From: Gordonia soli NBRC 108243
GTDB lineage: Bacteria; Actinomycetota; Actinomycetes; Mycobacteriales; Mycobacteriaceae
Length of the DNA: 64,000 bases
Assembly (NCBI RefSeq): GCF_000334455.1
Contig: NZ_BANX01000011.1
Coordinates: 124,001 to 188,000 of the forward strand
Direction of reading: 5' to 3'
Position numbers and translations under genes: made by a program. The first letter of the stretch is position 1. Every line of letters starts with the position of its first letter. This document shows, piece by piece, positions 44,401 through 53,556 of the stretch. Below the pieces are notes generated by a model. It searched no databases and had not been told where the DNA came from. It worked only from the letters and a program-made list of their open reading frames with translations.

Positions 44401-46047
44401 ATGACCACCGACACGGCATCTCCCCACGCGCCGTCGACGAGTGCCGGACCCACCGATATCCCGCTGCTGACCACCACGATCGGTGGGGCACTCGCCGAGA
44501 CCGCCCGCACCCATCCGCGGTCGTTCGCACTGGTCGACGTCCCGACCGACCGACGATGGACCTATCGCGAACTGCTCACCGACGTCGACGCCCTCGCGAG
44601 CGGACTGCTCGACCTGGGCATCACCACCGGCGACCGGGTCGGTATCTGGGCACCCAACTGCGCCGAATGGGTTCTCGTGCAATACGCCACGGCGCGCATC
44701 GGTGCGATCCTGGTGACGATCAACCCCGCCTACCGCACCGAAGAACTCTCCTACGTACTACGGCAAGCCGGCATCCGGACGCTGATCTGCGCACCCCAGT
44801 TCAAGAGCTCCGACTACCCAGCGATGGCCCACCAGGTCCGCGCCGACTGCCCCGACCTCCTCGACGTCCTGGTCATCGGCGACGACCAATGGGATCAGGT
44901 CTCACACGGATCCGACACCACGGCATCAATCGAGGAGATCGGACAAACCCTGGCCCCCGACGACGCGATCAACATCCAGTACACCTCCGGCACCACCGGA
45001 TTCCCCAAGGGCGCCACCCTCTCCCACCGCAACATCCTCAACAACGGCTACTTCGTCGGCGAGCTGGTCCACTACACCCCCGACGACCGCATCTGCGTCC
45101 CGGTGCCCTTCTACCACTGCTTCGGCATGGTGATGGGCAACCTGGCAGCGCTCACCCACGCCGCCCGGATCGTCATCCCCGCACCGGCATTCGACCCCGC
45201 CGCCACATTGCGCGCCGTCGCCGACGAGCACTGCACCTCCCTGTACGGCGTGCCGACCATGTTCATCGCGATGCTCAACGATCCCGTTCTCACCGACCTC
45301 GACACCTCGTCGCTACGCACCGGCATCATGGCCGGATCACCGTGCCCGATCGAGACCATGAAGCAGGTCATCGACACGATGGGCATCGAGGAGATCTCCA
45401 TCTGCTACGGCATGACCGAGACATCCCCGGTGTCGGCGCAGACCCGCACCGACGACAGCATCCACCGGCGCACCGCCACCGTCGGGGCGGCCGGCCCCCA
45501 CATCGAGATCAGCATCGTCGATCCCGTCACCCGCGAAATCCTGCCGCGCGGTGAGGCCGGAGAGCTCTGCACCCGCGGCTACTCGGTGATGCTCGGCTAC
45601 TGGGAGCAGCCCGACAAGACCGCCGAGGCCATCGACGCCGACCGATGGATGCACACCGGCGACATCGCGGTGATGGACGACGACGGCTACCTGTCCATCA
45701 CCGGCCGAATCAAGGACATGGTCATCCGCGGCGGCGAGAACCTCTACCCACGTGAGATCGAGGAATTCCTGATCACCCACCCCGACGTCCAAGACGTCCA
45801 GGTGATCGGAGTGCCCGACGAAAAGTACGGCGAAGAGCTGATGGCATGGATACAAATGCGCGCCGGCACCACCGCACTCGACGTCCACACCGTACGCGCG
45901 TTCTGCGACGGCCGGCTCGCACGTCACAAAATCCCCCGCTACGTCCACGTCGTCGACGCCTTCCCCATCACCATCACCGGCAAGGTCCGCAAAGTGGAAA
46001 TGCGCGCACAGGCCGCGACGATGTTGGGCTTGTCCGACCAGGGATGA
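44401..46047 (+). CDS. Acyl-CoA synthetase (AMP-binding, FadD-like)
   Basis: Adenylate-forming ligase of 548 residues that activates a carboxylic acid to its CoA thioester using ATP. Motifs: P-loop [19 protein letters not shown]5-like [16 protein letters not shown], and the C-terminal [20 protein letters not shown], with the catalytic Lys in ITGKVRK near the end. The ATG at 44401 has GAGAGG upstream. Position suggests completion of alcohol to aldehyde to acid to acyl-CoA conversion. Chain-length specificity cannot be read from the sequence. Confidence 0.9.
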   Translation: MTTDTASPHAPSTSAGPTDIPLLTTTIGGALAETARTHPRSFALVDVPTDRRWTYRELLTDVDALASGLLDLGITTGDRVGIWAPNCAEWVLVQYATARIGAILVTINPAYRTEELSYVLRQAGIRTLICAPQFKSSDYPAMAHQVRADCPDLLDVLVIGDDQWDQVSHGSDTTASIEEIGQTLAPDDAINIQYTSGTTGFPKGATLSHRNILNNGYFVGELVHYTPDDRICVPVPFYHCFGMVMGNLAALTHAARIVIPAPAFDPAATLRAVADEHCTSLYGVPTMFIAMLNDPVLTDLDTSSLRTGIMAGSPCPIETMKQVIDTMGIEEISICYGMTETSPVSAQTRTDDSIHRRTATVGAAGPHIEISIVDPVTREILPRGEAGELCTRGYSVMLGYWEQPDKTAEAIDADRWMHTGDIAVMDDDGYLSITGRIKDMVIRGGENLYPREIEEFLITHPDVQDVQVIGVPDEKYGEELMAWIQMRAGTTALDVHTVRAFCDGRLARHKIPRYVHVVDAFPITITGKVRKVEMRAQAATMLGLSDQG

Positions 46048-46115
46048 ACCGCCCGGCCGACCGCCGTCCCGTGTCGGTCGGCCACGCCGTCGGTGCTTCG
46101 TCCTACCGTGGGGAC

Positions 46116-46394
46116 ATGCGGTACCGGTCCGATCTCGAACTCCTCGTCACGCTCGACGCCTCGGCGATCGAACGTGCGTGCACCAGCCCCGACTGTCTAC
46201 CGGAGCTGATCTCGCTCGCGATCGACGAGAGCCTCGAGTTCGACGACTGCGCCGACCTCGCCACCTCGTCCGGCGACGACGCCGCCGCGGCGTTCTGCAC
46301 ACAGGAGGCCGCGGCCTGGCGGGCCACTGCCGCACTGCTGCGCGAGATGCGGCACGCCTACGGGCACGGCGGTCGGCGGCGAGGAGCCGCGTGA
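46116..46394 (+). CDS. Small conserved-looking protein of unknown function
   Basis: 92-residue acidic, alanine-rich helical protein with no recognised domain. The start is set at the ATG at 46116 because a TACCGT -10-like hexamer lies 6 bases upstream, a pattern typical of leaderless genes. An ATG at 46044 overlapping the synthetase stop would add 24 residues without a ribosome site. Its stop overlaps the GTG start of the SixA gene (GTGA), so it is co-translated with the phosphatase. That coupling is the only clue to its role. Confidence 0.6.
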   Translation: MRYRSDLELLVTLDASAIERACTSPDCLPELISLAIDESLEFDDCADLATSSGDDAAAAFCTQEAAAWRATAALLREMRHAYGHGGRRRGAA

Positions 46395-46885
46395 GCGATT
46401 TCCCACGCACCCTCGTCCTGATGCGACACGGGAAGTCGGGGTATCCGCCCGGCATCGGCGATCATGCCCGTCCCCTGGCCCCGCGCGGGCAGCGGCAGGC
46501 CGCGCTGGCCGGGCAATGGATGGCAGACGACGGCCTCCGCGTCGACGCGGTGCTGTGCTCGCCCGCCACCCGCACTCGGGAGACGTTGACGGCCACCGGG
46601 ATCGACGCATCCACCCGATACGTCGACGAGATCTACGGTGGTACCGCCTTCGAGATCCTGGAGGCACTCCGCATCTGGGCGCCCGCGGAGGCGTCGACCG
46701 TCCTGGTGGTCGGTCACGAGCCCGGGATGCCCGACACCGCTCTCACCCTGGCTCCCGACGGCGACATCGAACGCTTCCCCACCTCGACCTACGCTGTCGT
46801 CGACACAGGTGTCCCGTGGGCGGAGATCGGCCTCGAACCGGAGCCGACGGCGCGCCTGCGCGCGGTACGCATCCCCCGCGACTGA
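46391..46885 (+). CDS. SixA-like histidine phosphatase
   Basis: Histidine phosphatase superfamily protein of 164 residues. The catalytic RHG motif is in LVLMRHGKSGYP, with SPATRTRETL and the second catalytic His in VVGHEPGMPD. SixA-type members are short like this one and remove phosphate from phosphohistidine, often on signalling or PTS-like proteins. The GTG start overlaps the stop of the small unknown gene. It converges with the AraC gene, leaving only 18 bases. Confidence 0.88.
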   Translation: MSDFPRTLVLMRHGKSGYPPGIGDHARPLAPRGQRQAALAGQWMADDGLRVDAVLCSPATRTRETLTATGIDASTRYVDEIYGGTAFEILEALRIWAPAEASTVLVVGHEPGMPDTALTLAPDGDIERFPTSTYAVVDTGVPWAEIGLEPEPTARLRAVRIPRD

Positions 46886-46903
46886 ACCCGTCACGCGGTC
46901 CGG

Positions 46904-47932
46904 TCACCCCAACACCTGCACCGCCGTCCGCCGGCCACCACCGGTGAGTTCGCGGCGCTTCTGCAGCGGCGCCATGCCGAACCATCGACGACAACTCCGC
47001 GTGAGGGTGCTCTGCTCGGAGTAGCCGATCTGCCGGGCGACCGCCGAGAGCGGCACCCCACGGTTGGCCAGCAGTGACGTCGCGAGTTCACGCCGAGCAT
47101 CGTCCACCAGGCGTTCGAAGGTCGTATCTGTCTCGGCGAGTGCCCGCTGGACCGCACGCGGATGCATCATCAGCAGCCGTGCGATCGCCTCGAGCGACGC
47201 GGCACCGGCGGGCAGCGCACGCACGATCAGTTCGGACACGGTGTCGGCGAACGCGCTGTCGCGGTCGTGCCCTGTCATGAACCGGACCGCTATGTCGCGC
47301 GCCAGGGCGTCCACCTGCGGTAGTCGGCGGCGCATCACGCCGCTCGGGAAGACGACCAGGTTGGCGGCGGCCTCGAAGTCGACCGGACAGTCGAAGTAGT
47401 CGGTGTAGACCCGCGGGTCCGCGATCGCCGAGTGTTCGAAGGTGACACGCGTCGGCCGGAAGTCGTTGCCGCCGAGCATCTTGAACGTCCCGAGTGTGAC
47501 GCCCATCGCGAGCTCGACGATGTGCGGTCGATACGGGAGGCGCTGCAGGACGGTCGAGAACTGGTACGAACTCTCCCGGTCGCCGAGATGCAGCTTCGAA
47601 CGGATGGACGGACTGTAGACGTGCGCGAACGCGGTGACCTCGTGCAGGGCATCACCCACCGTCTCGGCGTTGCGTGCCGCGATCGCGATGGGGCCGAGGA
47701 TGTCCGGATCCTGGCGCGCGGCCAGACGTAGCGCGAAGTCGGGCACGTCGAGTTCCGACGCGCAGGTCCCCAGCAGCGTGGACACGGCCGTGAACGGGAT
47801 GAAGCGCTCGTACGCCCCGATCACACCGATGTCGATGCCCACCCGGGTCAGCATGGCACGCGCGTCGCCGTCGCACTCCTCGATGAGCTCGGTGACGTGA
47901 CTCAACGACGATGCGCTGATCAAGTCGGCCAT
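46904..47932 (-). CDS. AraC-family regulator with Arabinose_bd domain (VirS/OruR-like)
   Basis: 342-residue regulator. The N-terminal two thirds match the PF12625-type ligand domain (LRLAARQDPDILGPIAIAAR, FRPTRVTFEH, VDFEAAANLVVFP). The C-terminal AraC HTH pair includes LEAIARLLMMHPRAVQRAL and VARQIGYSEQSTLTRSCRRW. The ATG at 47932 is chosen; an ATG at 47944 and a longer reading to 48046 are alternatives that run into the operator candidates. Regulators of this type, such as mycobacterial VirS, activate divergent lipid or amino-acid metabolism operons. The divergent aldehyde dehydrogenase operon is the obvious target. Confidence 0.87.
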   Translation of the reverse strand: MADLISASSLSHVTELIEECDGDARAMLTRVGIDIGVIGAYERFIPFTAVSTLLGTCASELDVPDFALRLAARQDPDILGPIAIAARNAETVGDALHEVTAFAHVYSPSIRSKLHLGDRESSYQFSTVLQRLPYRPHIVELAMGVTLGTFKMLGGNDFRPTRVTFEHSAIADPRVYTDYFDCPVDFEAAANLVVFPSGVMRRRLPQVDALARDIAVRFMTGHDRDSAFADTVSELIVRALPAGAASLEAIARLLMMHPRAVQRALAETDTTFERLVDDARRELATSLLANRGVPLSAVARQIGYSEQSTLTRSCRRWFGMAPLQKRRELTGGGRRTAVQVLG

Positions 47933-47948
47933 GACTCCGACCATACGG

Positions 47949-47982
47949 CGTGAACTGTCAAATATCAGTCGTGAGATGTCAA
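47949..47982. promoter_or_regulatory. Phased direct repeats, candidate AraC-type operator
   Basis: Two copies of CGTGNNNTGTCAA, at 47949-47961 and 47970-47982, start exactly 21 bases apart (two helical turns) in the spacer between the AraC gene and the divergent aldehyde dehydrogenase. Direct repeats with this phasing are characteristic AraC-family sites. On the minus strand the same bases read TTGACA, so the site could also overlap the araC promoter. Confidence 0.6.
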
Positions 47983-48064
47983 GAATTCGCGCATTTGTCG
48001 GAGTGATGATGGACACACAGAGCTCCTTGCGGGGCTGCTGCCACACTCGACGAGGAGTTCTCCG

Positions 48065-49522
48065 ATGGCCACCGATCCCGTGCGTACGTCCTTCTTCATC
48101 GACGGCGCCTGGCGCGAACCCGCGCAGGTGTCGACGTTCCCGGTGATCTCACCGTTGACCGAGGAACAGATCGGATCGGTGCCGTCCGCGACGACCGACG
48201 ATGTCGACGCCGCGGTGGGGGCGGCCCGTTCTGCCCTGCGCCGACCGGGATGGCGCGACCTCGACCACGGCGCTCGAGCCGCGCATCTACGACGATTCGC
48301 CGACGAGCTCGAGGCACGTGCCGAGGACCGCGCATCGACGGTGACCGCCGAGAACGGCATGCCCATCACACTCGCGCGGTTCGCCGAAGGCGCGGCGCCG
48401 GTTCAGCTCCTTCGCTACTACGCCGACCTCATCGAGGCGACTCCGATCGAGGAGCGTCGCGAGAGCCGACCACTGCCCGGGACCACCGTGGTGCGCCGCG
48501 AGCCGGTCGGTGTGGTCGCGGCGATCGCGCCGTGGAACTTCCCGGCGGTCCTGTCCATGTTCAAGATCGCGCCCGCCCTGGCAGCGGGGTGCACCGTCGT
48601 GCTCAAGCCCTCTCCGGAGACCAGCCTCGACGCGTACGTACTGGCCGAGGCCGCCATCGCCGCCGATCTCCCGGCAGGCGTCCTCAACATCGTCAACGGC
48701 GGCACCGACATCGGGCAGTACCTGGTGGCGCACCCGCATGTGGACAAGGTCGCCTTCACCGGATCGACCGCGGCCGGCCGTGAGATCGGCCGGGTCTGCG
48801 GCGAGCTCATCCGGCCGGTCACCCTCGAACTGGGTGGCAAGTCGGCTGCCCTCGTCCTCGACGACGCCGATGTCGAGCAGACGGTCACCGGGCTGGCGAC
48901 CGCATCACTGCTCAACACCGGGCAGACCTGCTACATGTCGACCCGAATCCTGGTGCCCGCGACCCGATACGACACCTGGGTGGATGCGATCAGCGCGATG
49001 TCGGCGTCGTTGCCGATCGGGGATCCGATGGACGAGACCGTCGCCGTCGGTCCCCTCGCCAGCCGACGCCATCGCGACCGGGTGTTGTCGCTGATCGATC
49101 GCGGACGCTCCGAGGGCGGCACCGTGACCACCGGTGGCGGTCGCCCCGCGGACCACGATCGTGGCTTCTTCGTCGAGCCCACCGTCTTTGCGGGAGTCGA
49201 CAACTCGGCGACGATCGCACGTGAAGAGGTGTTCGGTCCGGTGCTGACCGTGCTGCGATACGACGACATCGACGACGCGATCGCGTTGGCCAACGATTCC
49301 GCATACGGCCTCGGCGGCACGGTCTGGACCGCCGACGAGGAGCGTGGTGTAGAAGTCGCTCGTCGGGTCGAGACCGGCTCGTTCGGCGTCAACTACTTCA
49401 ACCTCGACTGGGGTTCACCGTTCGGCGGGGTCAAGGCCAGCGGTATCGGTCGCGAACTCGGGCCGGAAGGTCTTGCCGCATACCAGCACACCAAGTCGAT
49501 CTTCTTGCCCGCGTCCGCCTGA
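48065..49522 (+). CDS. NAD(P)-dependent aldehyde dehydrogenase
   Basis: Second aldehyde dehydrogenase of the window, 485 residues. Motifs: APWNFPAVLSMFK, VAFTGSTAAGREIG, catalytic Glu in LELGGKSAALV, catalytic Cys in NTGQTCYMSTR, and FGGVKASGIGRELG. GAGGAG lies about 7 bases upstream of the ATG. It opens a plus-strand operon with an MDMPI-family protein, an SDR and an acyl-CoA synthetase, divergent from the AraC regulator. The substrate is an unspecified aldehyde, perhaps fatty or terpenoid. Confidence 0.9.
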   Translation: MATDPVRTSFFIDGAWREPAQVSTFPVISPLTEEQIGSVPSATTDDVDAAVGAARSALRRPGWRDLDHGARAAHLRRFADELEARAEDRASTVTAENGMPITLARFAEGAAPVQLLRYYADLIEATPIEERRESRPLPGTTVVRREPVGVVAAIAPWNFPAVLSMFKIAPALAAGCTVVLKPSPETSLDAYVLAEAAIAADLPAGVLNIVNGGTDIGQYLVAHPHVDKVAFTGSTAAGREIGRVCGELIRPVTLELGGKSAALVLDDADVEQTVTGLATASLLNTGQTCYMSTRILVPATRYDTWVDAISAMSASLPIGDPMDETVAVGPLASRRHRDRVLSLIDRGRSEGGTVTTGGGRPADHDRGFFVEPTVFAGVDNSATIAREEVFGPVLTVLRYDDIDDAIALANDSAYGLGGTVWTADEERGVEVARRVETGSFGVNYFNLDWGSPFGGVKASGIGRELGPEGLAAYQHTKSIFLPASA

Positions 49523-49580
49523 ACCGGACCGGACCTCATCCACCCACCGACACACGACACCGCACAGGAGGCGATCGGTC

Positions 49581-50381
49581 ATGTCCGATGCCGGCGCAGC
49601 CGCCGCGAAAGGACTGGTGGCAGACACCTTTTCCCTACTCGACCAACTGCGACCCGAAGACTGGACGGCCGACAGCGCCGCTCACGGCTGGCGAGTCCAC
49701 GACGTGATCACCCACATGGGGTTCTTCTTCAACTTCATCGCCGACCCGGATCTGGTCTTCCCGGACAATCCGAGCGGGATGTCGGAGCGCCTCAACGACG
49801 CCGCGGTCCGCGAACGCGCCGACTGGACGTCGCAACAGGCCATCGACTACTACCGCGCGCAGTCGGCCGCCGGGCTCGCCACCCTGGAAGCACTCCAGGG
49901 CGAGGACCTCCGCGATGTGCCGCTGGAGATGCTCGACCTCGGCACATACCGGATGAGTCAGCTGAGCGACGCCGTCGCCTTCGACCATCTGGTCCACCTC
50001 ACCAGCGACCTGCTGGCACCGCACGGACCGTTGTCACCGGCCGACCTCTCGGTCTCCGTCGCTGCGGCCATCGATCCGGCGATCGACTGGATGATCGCGG
50101 GCCTGCCCCAGATGAACGGTGCGGCACTGTATCCCATCCTCTCGTCGCCGATCGGTCTGCGCTTGGTCGGCGCGACCGAGCGAACCTTCGTCCTGACACG
50201 TGGGGAAGGCAACTCGGTGACGGTCACCGAGACGGACGACCTCCCCGCCGAGGTCGCGACGTCGGCGGCGACCGAATTCCTGCGCTGGGGCACCACCCGC
50301 AGCGCATGGCGGTCCGCGGTCACCACCGCAGGCGACCGCACCCTGGTGAGCTCGGTTCTCGACGCGGTGAACATCGTGTGA
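49581..50381 (+). CDS. Maleylpyruvate-isomerase/DinB-fold family protein (mycothiol-dependent type)
   Basis: 266-residue protein with an N-terminal four-helix MDMPI/DinB-like domain: the family pattern (W)xxxSxxxGW-x-VxDVITHMG is seen near residues 28-48, including a candidate metal His in ITHMG, with a second helical part after it. Related proteins use mycothiol as cofactor in actinobacteria, but most, including this one, have no known substrate. GGAGG lies about 10 bases upstream of the ATG at 49581. It sits 58 bases after the aldehyde dehydrogenase, presumably in the same operon. Confidence 0.72.
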   Translation: MSDAGAAAAKGLVADTFSLLDQLRPEDWTADSAAHGWRVHDVITHMGFFFNFIADPDLVFPDNPSGMSERLNDAAVRERADWTSQQAIDYYRAQSAAGLATLEALQGEDLRDVPLEMLDLGTYRMSQLSDAVAFDHLVHLTSDLLAPHGPLSPADLSVSVAAAIDPAIDWMIAGLPQMNGAALYPILSSPIGLRLVGATERTFVLTRGEGNSVTVTETDDLPAEVATSAATEFLRWGTTRSAWRSAVTTAGDRTLVSSVLDAVNIV

Positions 50382-50451
50382 CCTCTGGTCACCGTCAGCA
50401 CCGTCTGACCTCTGGTCACCGTCAGCACCGTCTGACCTCTGGCCACCGTCT
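50380..50451. repeat. 27-bp tandem repeat with TGACC-TCT-GGTCA palindromes upstream of the SDR
   Basis: Units begin at 50380, 50407 and 50434 (27-base period; the third is partial and reads TGGCCA). Each opens with a 13-base inverted repeat, TGACC-TCT-GGTCA. The array starts at the stop codon of the preceding gene and ends about 57 bases upstream of the SDR start. It looks like an operator array for an internal promoter, or a repeat expansion. Confidence 0.8.
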
Positions 50452-50508
50452 GAATCCCATGAGTCACCACCCTCCACTCCCATCCCCCACCACCACAGAG
50501 GAGTCACC

Positions 50509-51345
50509 ATGTCCGAGTACCTGAAGGACAAGGTCATCGTCGTCACCGGAGCCGGCAGCGGTTTCGGCAAACTGATCTCCGAGAAGGTCGCCGCCGCCGG
50601 TGCGCATGTCGTCGGCGTGGATGTCAACGCCGACAACCTGAACGGTGTCATCGACGCCATCACCGCCACCGGCGGCTCGGCCCTCGCGCAGGTCGCCGAT
50701 GTCACCGACATCGCACAGGTCAAGGCCGCGACCGCCGCGGCCGTCGAGAAGTTCGGCGCGATCGACGTACTCGTGAACAACGCGGGCGTCATGCCGCTGG
50801 CCTATTTCGCCGATCACGAGCGTGCCTGGCAGAAGTGGCATGCCGCGATCGACATCAACATCAAGGGGGTCGTCAACGGGATCTCCGCCGTCTACGACCA
50901 GATGATCGAGCAGGGACGCGGTCAGGTCGTCAACATCTCGTCGATCTACGGCAACGCCGGCATCGAGGGGTCCGGCGTCTACAGCGCGACCAAGGCCGCG
51001 GTCACCACCATCTCCGACTCCCTGCGCATCGAGGCCAAGGGCAAGATCAAGGTCACCACGGTCAAGCCCACCGGGATCACCGGCACCAACCTGGCCAGCT
51101 GGATCGTCAACGACTCCGCCATCTTCGGGCTCGTCGGCCAGCGCGCCGCGTCCTACGGCGAGCATGTGGACGGCCTGGTCAACGGAACGCTCCCCGATGA
51201 GCTGACCGACGTCGACTCCATCAAGTACTGGCTCATCAAGCCGGACGACCTGGCGAATGCAGTTGTCCACGTCATCGACCAGCCATGGGGCATCAGCCTC
51301 AGCGACGTCACCGTCCGCGCGAGCGGCGAGGACTACCTGTACTGA
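50509..51345 (+). CDS. Short-chain dehydrogenase/reductase (SadH-like)
   Basis: Classical SDR of 278 residues. The cofactor motif is TGAGSGFG near residue 14, with NNAG in VLVNNAGVM, and catalytic Ser plus YSATK in NISSIYGN and GVYSATKAAV. The protein resembles the mycobacterial SadH group, found in the mymA operon next to an AraC-type VirS regulator and FadD13. It probably oxidises or reduces a hydroxyl/keto group of a lipid or alcohol. Preceded by the 27-bp palindromic repeats; GAGGAG precedes the ATG. Confidence 0.88.
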   Translation: MSEYLKDKVIVVTGAGSGFGKLISEKVAAAGAHVVGVDVNADNLNGVIDAITATGGSALAQVADVTDIAQVKAATAAAVEKFGAIDVLVNNAGVMPLAYFADHERAWQKWHAAIDINIKGVVNGISAVYDQMIEQGRGQVVNISSIYGNAGIEGSGVYSATKAAVTTISDSLRIEAKGKIKVTTVKPTGITGTNLASWIVNDSAIFGLVGQRAASYGEHVDGLVNGTLPDELTDVDSIKYWLIKPDDLANAVVHVIDQPWGISLSDVTVRASGEDYLY

Positions 51346-51396
51346 CACCCCGGTCGTCCTCACCGGACGACCGCACCCGACCCGAGCGGAGCAACG

Positions 51397-53034
51397 ATGT
51401 ACCCCGGCGCCCACCTCGCCACCCGTCCCCACGATCCCGCCGTCATCGTCGAGAACGAGCACGGCGTGGACGAGGTGGTCACCTTCACCCAGCTCGAGTC
51501 ACGCTCGATCCAGGTCGCGCGGGCACTGCGCTCGCGCGGCCTGCGACCGGGCGACCACCTCGCCGTGCTGGCGACCAACACCGCCCGTGTGTTCGACATC
51601 TATTGGGCAGCCATGCGTTCGGGGCTGTATCTGACGATGGTGAACTGGCATCTCACGCCGGGTGAGGCGGCCTACATCGTCGACGACTGCGGGGCGCGAG
51701 CCCTGATCGTCGACGCGGCACTGGCCGAGATGGCAGGCGACATGGTGGCTCTGACGCCCCACGTCGAGACGCGATGGTCGTGCTCGGGATCGATCGACGA
51801 CCACGAGGACCTCGACATCGCCGCCGCAGCGGAATCGACCGAGGCACCGGCAGATCAACCGCGAGGCGCGGACATGCTCTACTCGTCGGGGACCACCGGC
51901 CGCCCCAAGGGCATCAAGCCCGAACTCCCCGACCGCCAGGTCGGCGATCCCGGCGACACCATGACCACGATGAACCAGACCGTGTGGGGTGTCGGACCCG
52001 ACACCGTCTATCTCTCCCCGGCTCCGCTGTATCACGCTGCGCCACTACGGACCTGCGCGGCCGTGCAGGCGCTGGGCGGGACCGTCGTCGTGCTCGATCG
52101 CTTCGACGCGGAACGAGCCCTGTCGGCCATCGAACGTCATCGCGTCACCTACAGCCAATGGGTGCCGACCATGTTCGTCCGGATGCTGCGACTGCCCGAC
52201 GAGGTGCGCACCCGCTACGACGTCTCCAGTCTGCGGGTGGCCGTTCACGCCGCCGCTCCGTGCCCGGTGGACATCAAGCGACAGATGATCGACTGGTGGG
52301 GTCCGATCCTGTCGGAGTACTACTCGTCGACGGAGTTGAACGGTCTGACCATCGTCGACACCGGGGAGTGGCTGCAACGGCCGGGCACCGTCGGTCGGGC
52401 GGCCCTCGGGACGGTTCGCATCTGTGACGAGTCCGGCGCGGAGGTGGGCGCGGGAACGATCGGCACCATCTACTTCGAACGGGATCGACTTCCTTTCGAA
52501 TACCACAAAGCGCCCGAGAAGACCCGCGCCGCACAACATCCTGAGCATCTGACTTGGACCACCACCGGCGACGTCGGCTACGTCGACGAGGACGGCTATC
52601 TGTTCCTGACCGACCGCAGTTCGTTCCTGATCATCTCCGGCGGCGTGAACATCTATCCGCAGGAGATCGAGGACGCGCTGCTCGCACACCCCGATGTGCT
52701 CGACGCGGCCGTCGTCGGCCTCCCCGATCCCGACCTCGGCGAGCGGGTCACGGCTGTGGTGCAGCCGGTGCCCGCGCGACTGGGCATGTCCCCTGACGGC
52801 TCGGGAGGTGTGGACGCGGCATCAGATCAGACATCGGGCGACGGCACCGCGACCTGGATCGATGATGCTCTAGCGGCCGAACTGCTCGACCACCTGCGCG
52901 GTCGAATCGCCGGTTTCAAGCTGCCGCGCGCGATCGTGTTCCGCGACAGCCTGCCACGTACGCCGGCGGGAAAGCTGGTCAAGCGCACCATCACCGAGGA
53001 CGTGCTGGAAGGAGCTCGTTCGCGGGCCCGGTGA
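51397..53034 (+). CDS. Acyl-CoA synthetase (AMP-binding)
   Basis: Adenylate-forming ligase of 545 residues. Motifs: MLYSSGTTGRPKGIKP, SEYYSSTELNG, TTGDVGYVDEDGY, SGGVNIYPQEIEDAL, and the catalytic Lys in RTPAGKLVKR. A Ser/Gly-rich insertion lies in the C-terminal domain at about residues 465-490. It closes the operon begun by the aldehyde dehydrogenase at 48065, 51 bases after the SDR. This fits conversion of an aldehyde-derived acid to its CoA ester. Substrate unknown. Confidence 0.9.
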   Translation: MYPGAHLATRPHDPAVIVENEHGVDEVVTFTQLESRSIQVARALRSRGLRPGDHLAVLATNTARVFDIYWAAMRSGLYLTMVNWHLTPGEAAYIVDDCGARALIVDAALAEMAGDMVALTPHVETRWSCSGSIDDHEDLDIAAAAESTEAPADQPRGADMLYSSGTTGRPKGIKPELPDRQVGDPGDTMTTMNQTVWGVGPDTVYLSPAPLYHAAPLRTCAAVQALGGTVVVLDRFDAERALSAIERHRVTYSQWVPTMFVRMLRLPDEVRTRYDVSSLRVAVHAAAPCPVDIKRQMIDWWGPILSEYYSSTELNGLTIVDTGEWLQRPGTVGRAALGTVRICDESGAEVGAGTIGTIYFERDRLPFEYHKAPEKTRAAQHPEHLTWTTTGDVGYVDEDGYLFLTDRSSFLIISGGVNIYPQEIEDALLAHPDVLDAAVVGLPDPDLGERVTAVVQPVPARLGMSPDGSGGVDAASDQTSGDGTATWIDDALAAELLDHLRGRIAGFKLPRAIVFRDSLPRTPAGKLVKRTITEDVLEGARSRAR

Positions 53035-53137
53035 CGGCCCGGTCTTTCGATGTGGCCGGGTCGCGGACCGTCGGATGCCGATTGTTGGAGATCGCGCCCG
53101 TCGGGTATCCGGCCGTGAGGTAGCGATCTGGTCGGTC

Positions 53138-53520
53138 CCGGAGAAATGAAACGTGAGCGAGCCCGGCTGTGCGCAATCCACACCACCCACCGCACAGGTG
53201 CCATTTGTCCGGCCGAGTCCGCGGGCCGGGCACCACCCTCGGAGAACTGACACCTGAGCGAGCCGCGCCGTGCACAATCCACACCACCCACCGCACAGGT
53301 GTCATTTGTCCGGCCGAGTCCGCGGGCCGGGCACCACCACCGGAGAACTGACACCTGAGCGAGCCCGGCTGTGCACAATCCACACCACCCACCGCACAGG
53401 TGCCATTTGTCCGGCCGAGTCCGCGGGCCGGGCACCACCCTCGGAGAACTGACACCTGAGCGAGCCCGGCTGTGCACAATCCACACCACCAGCCGCTCAG
53501 GTGTCATCCGTCCGGTCGAT
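53138..53520. repeat. About 101-bp tandem repeat with nested palindromes, nearly 4 copies
   Basis: The landmark CGCACAGGTG recurs at 53191, 53292, 53393 and, as CGCTCAGGTG, 53494, exactly 101 bases apart each time. Each unit has outer arms CAGGTGYCA and TGACACCTG and an inner CGGCC/GGCCG stem. The first and last copies are more diverged than the middle ones. The array lies in a 522-base spacer between the convergent acyl-CoA synthetase and lipase genes. Open frames across it are periodic artefacts. It may be a member of a dispersed repeat family and may act as a terminator. Confidence 0.9.
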
Positions 53521-53556
53521 CCGGGCGTCACACCACCGCGCGGTCGCCGCGAGCGG

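Noticed and set aside
52991-53479. Repetitive minus-strand protein across the 101-bp array
   Set aside because: Open frames here follow the DNA period and have no start signal. With 101 bases per unit the reading frame shifts between copies, so a conserved protein repeat is not expected.
53138-53520. CRISPR array
   Set aside because: The whole 101-bp unit repeats, with no unique spacers between short repeats, and no cas genes are nearby.
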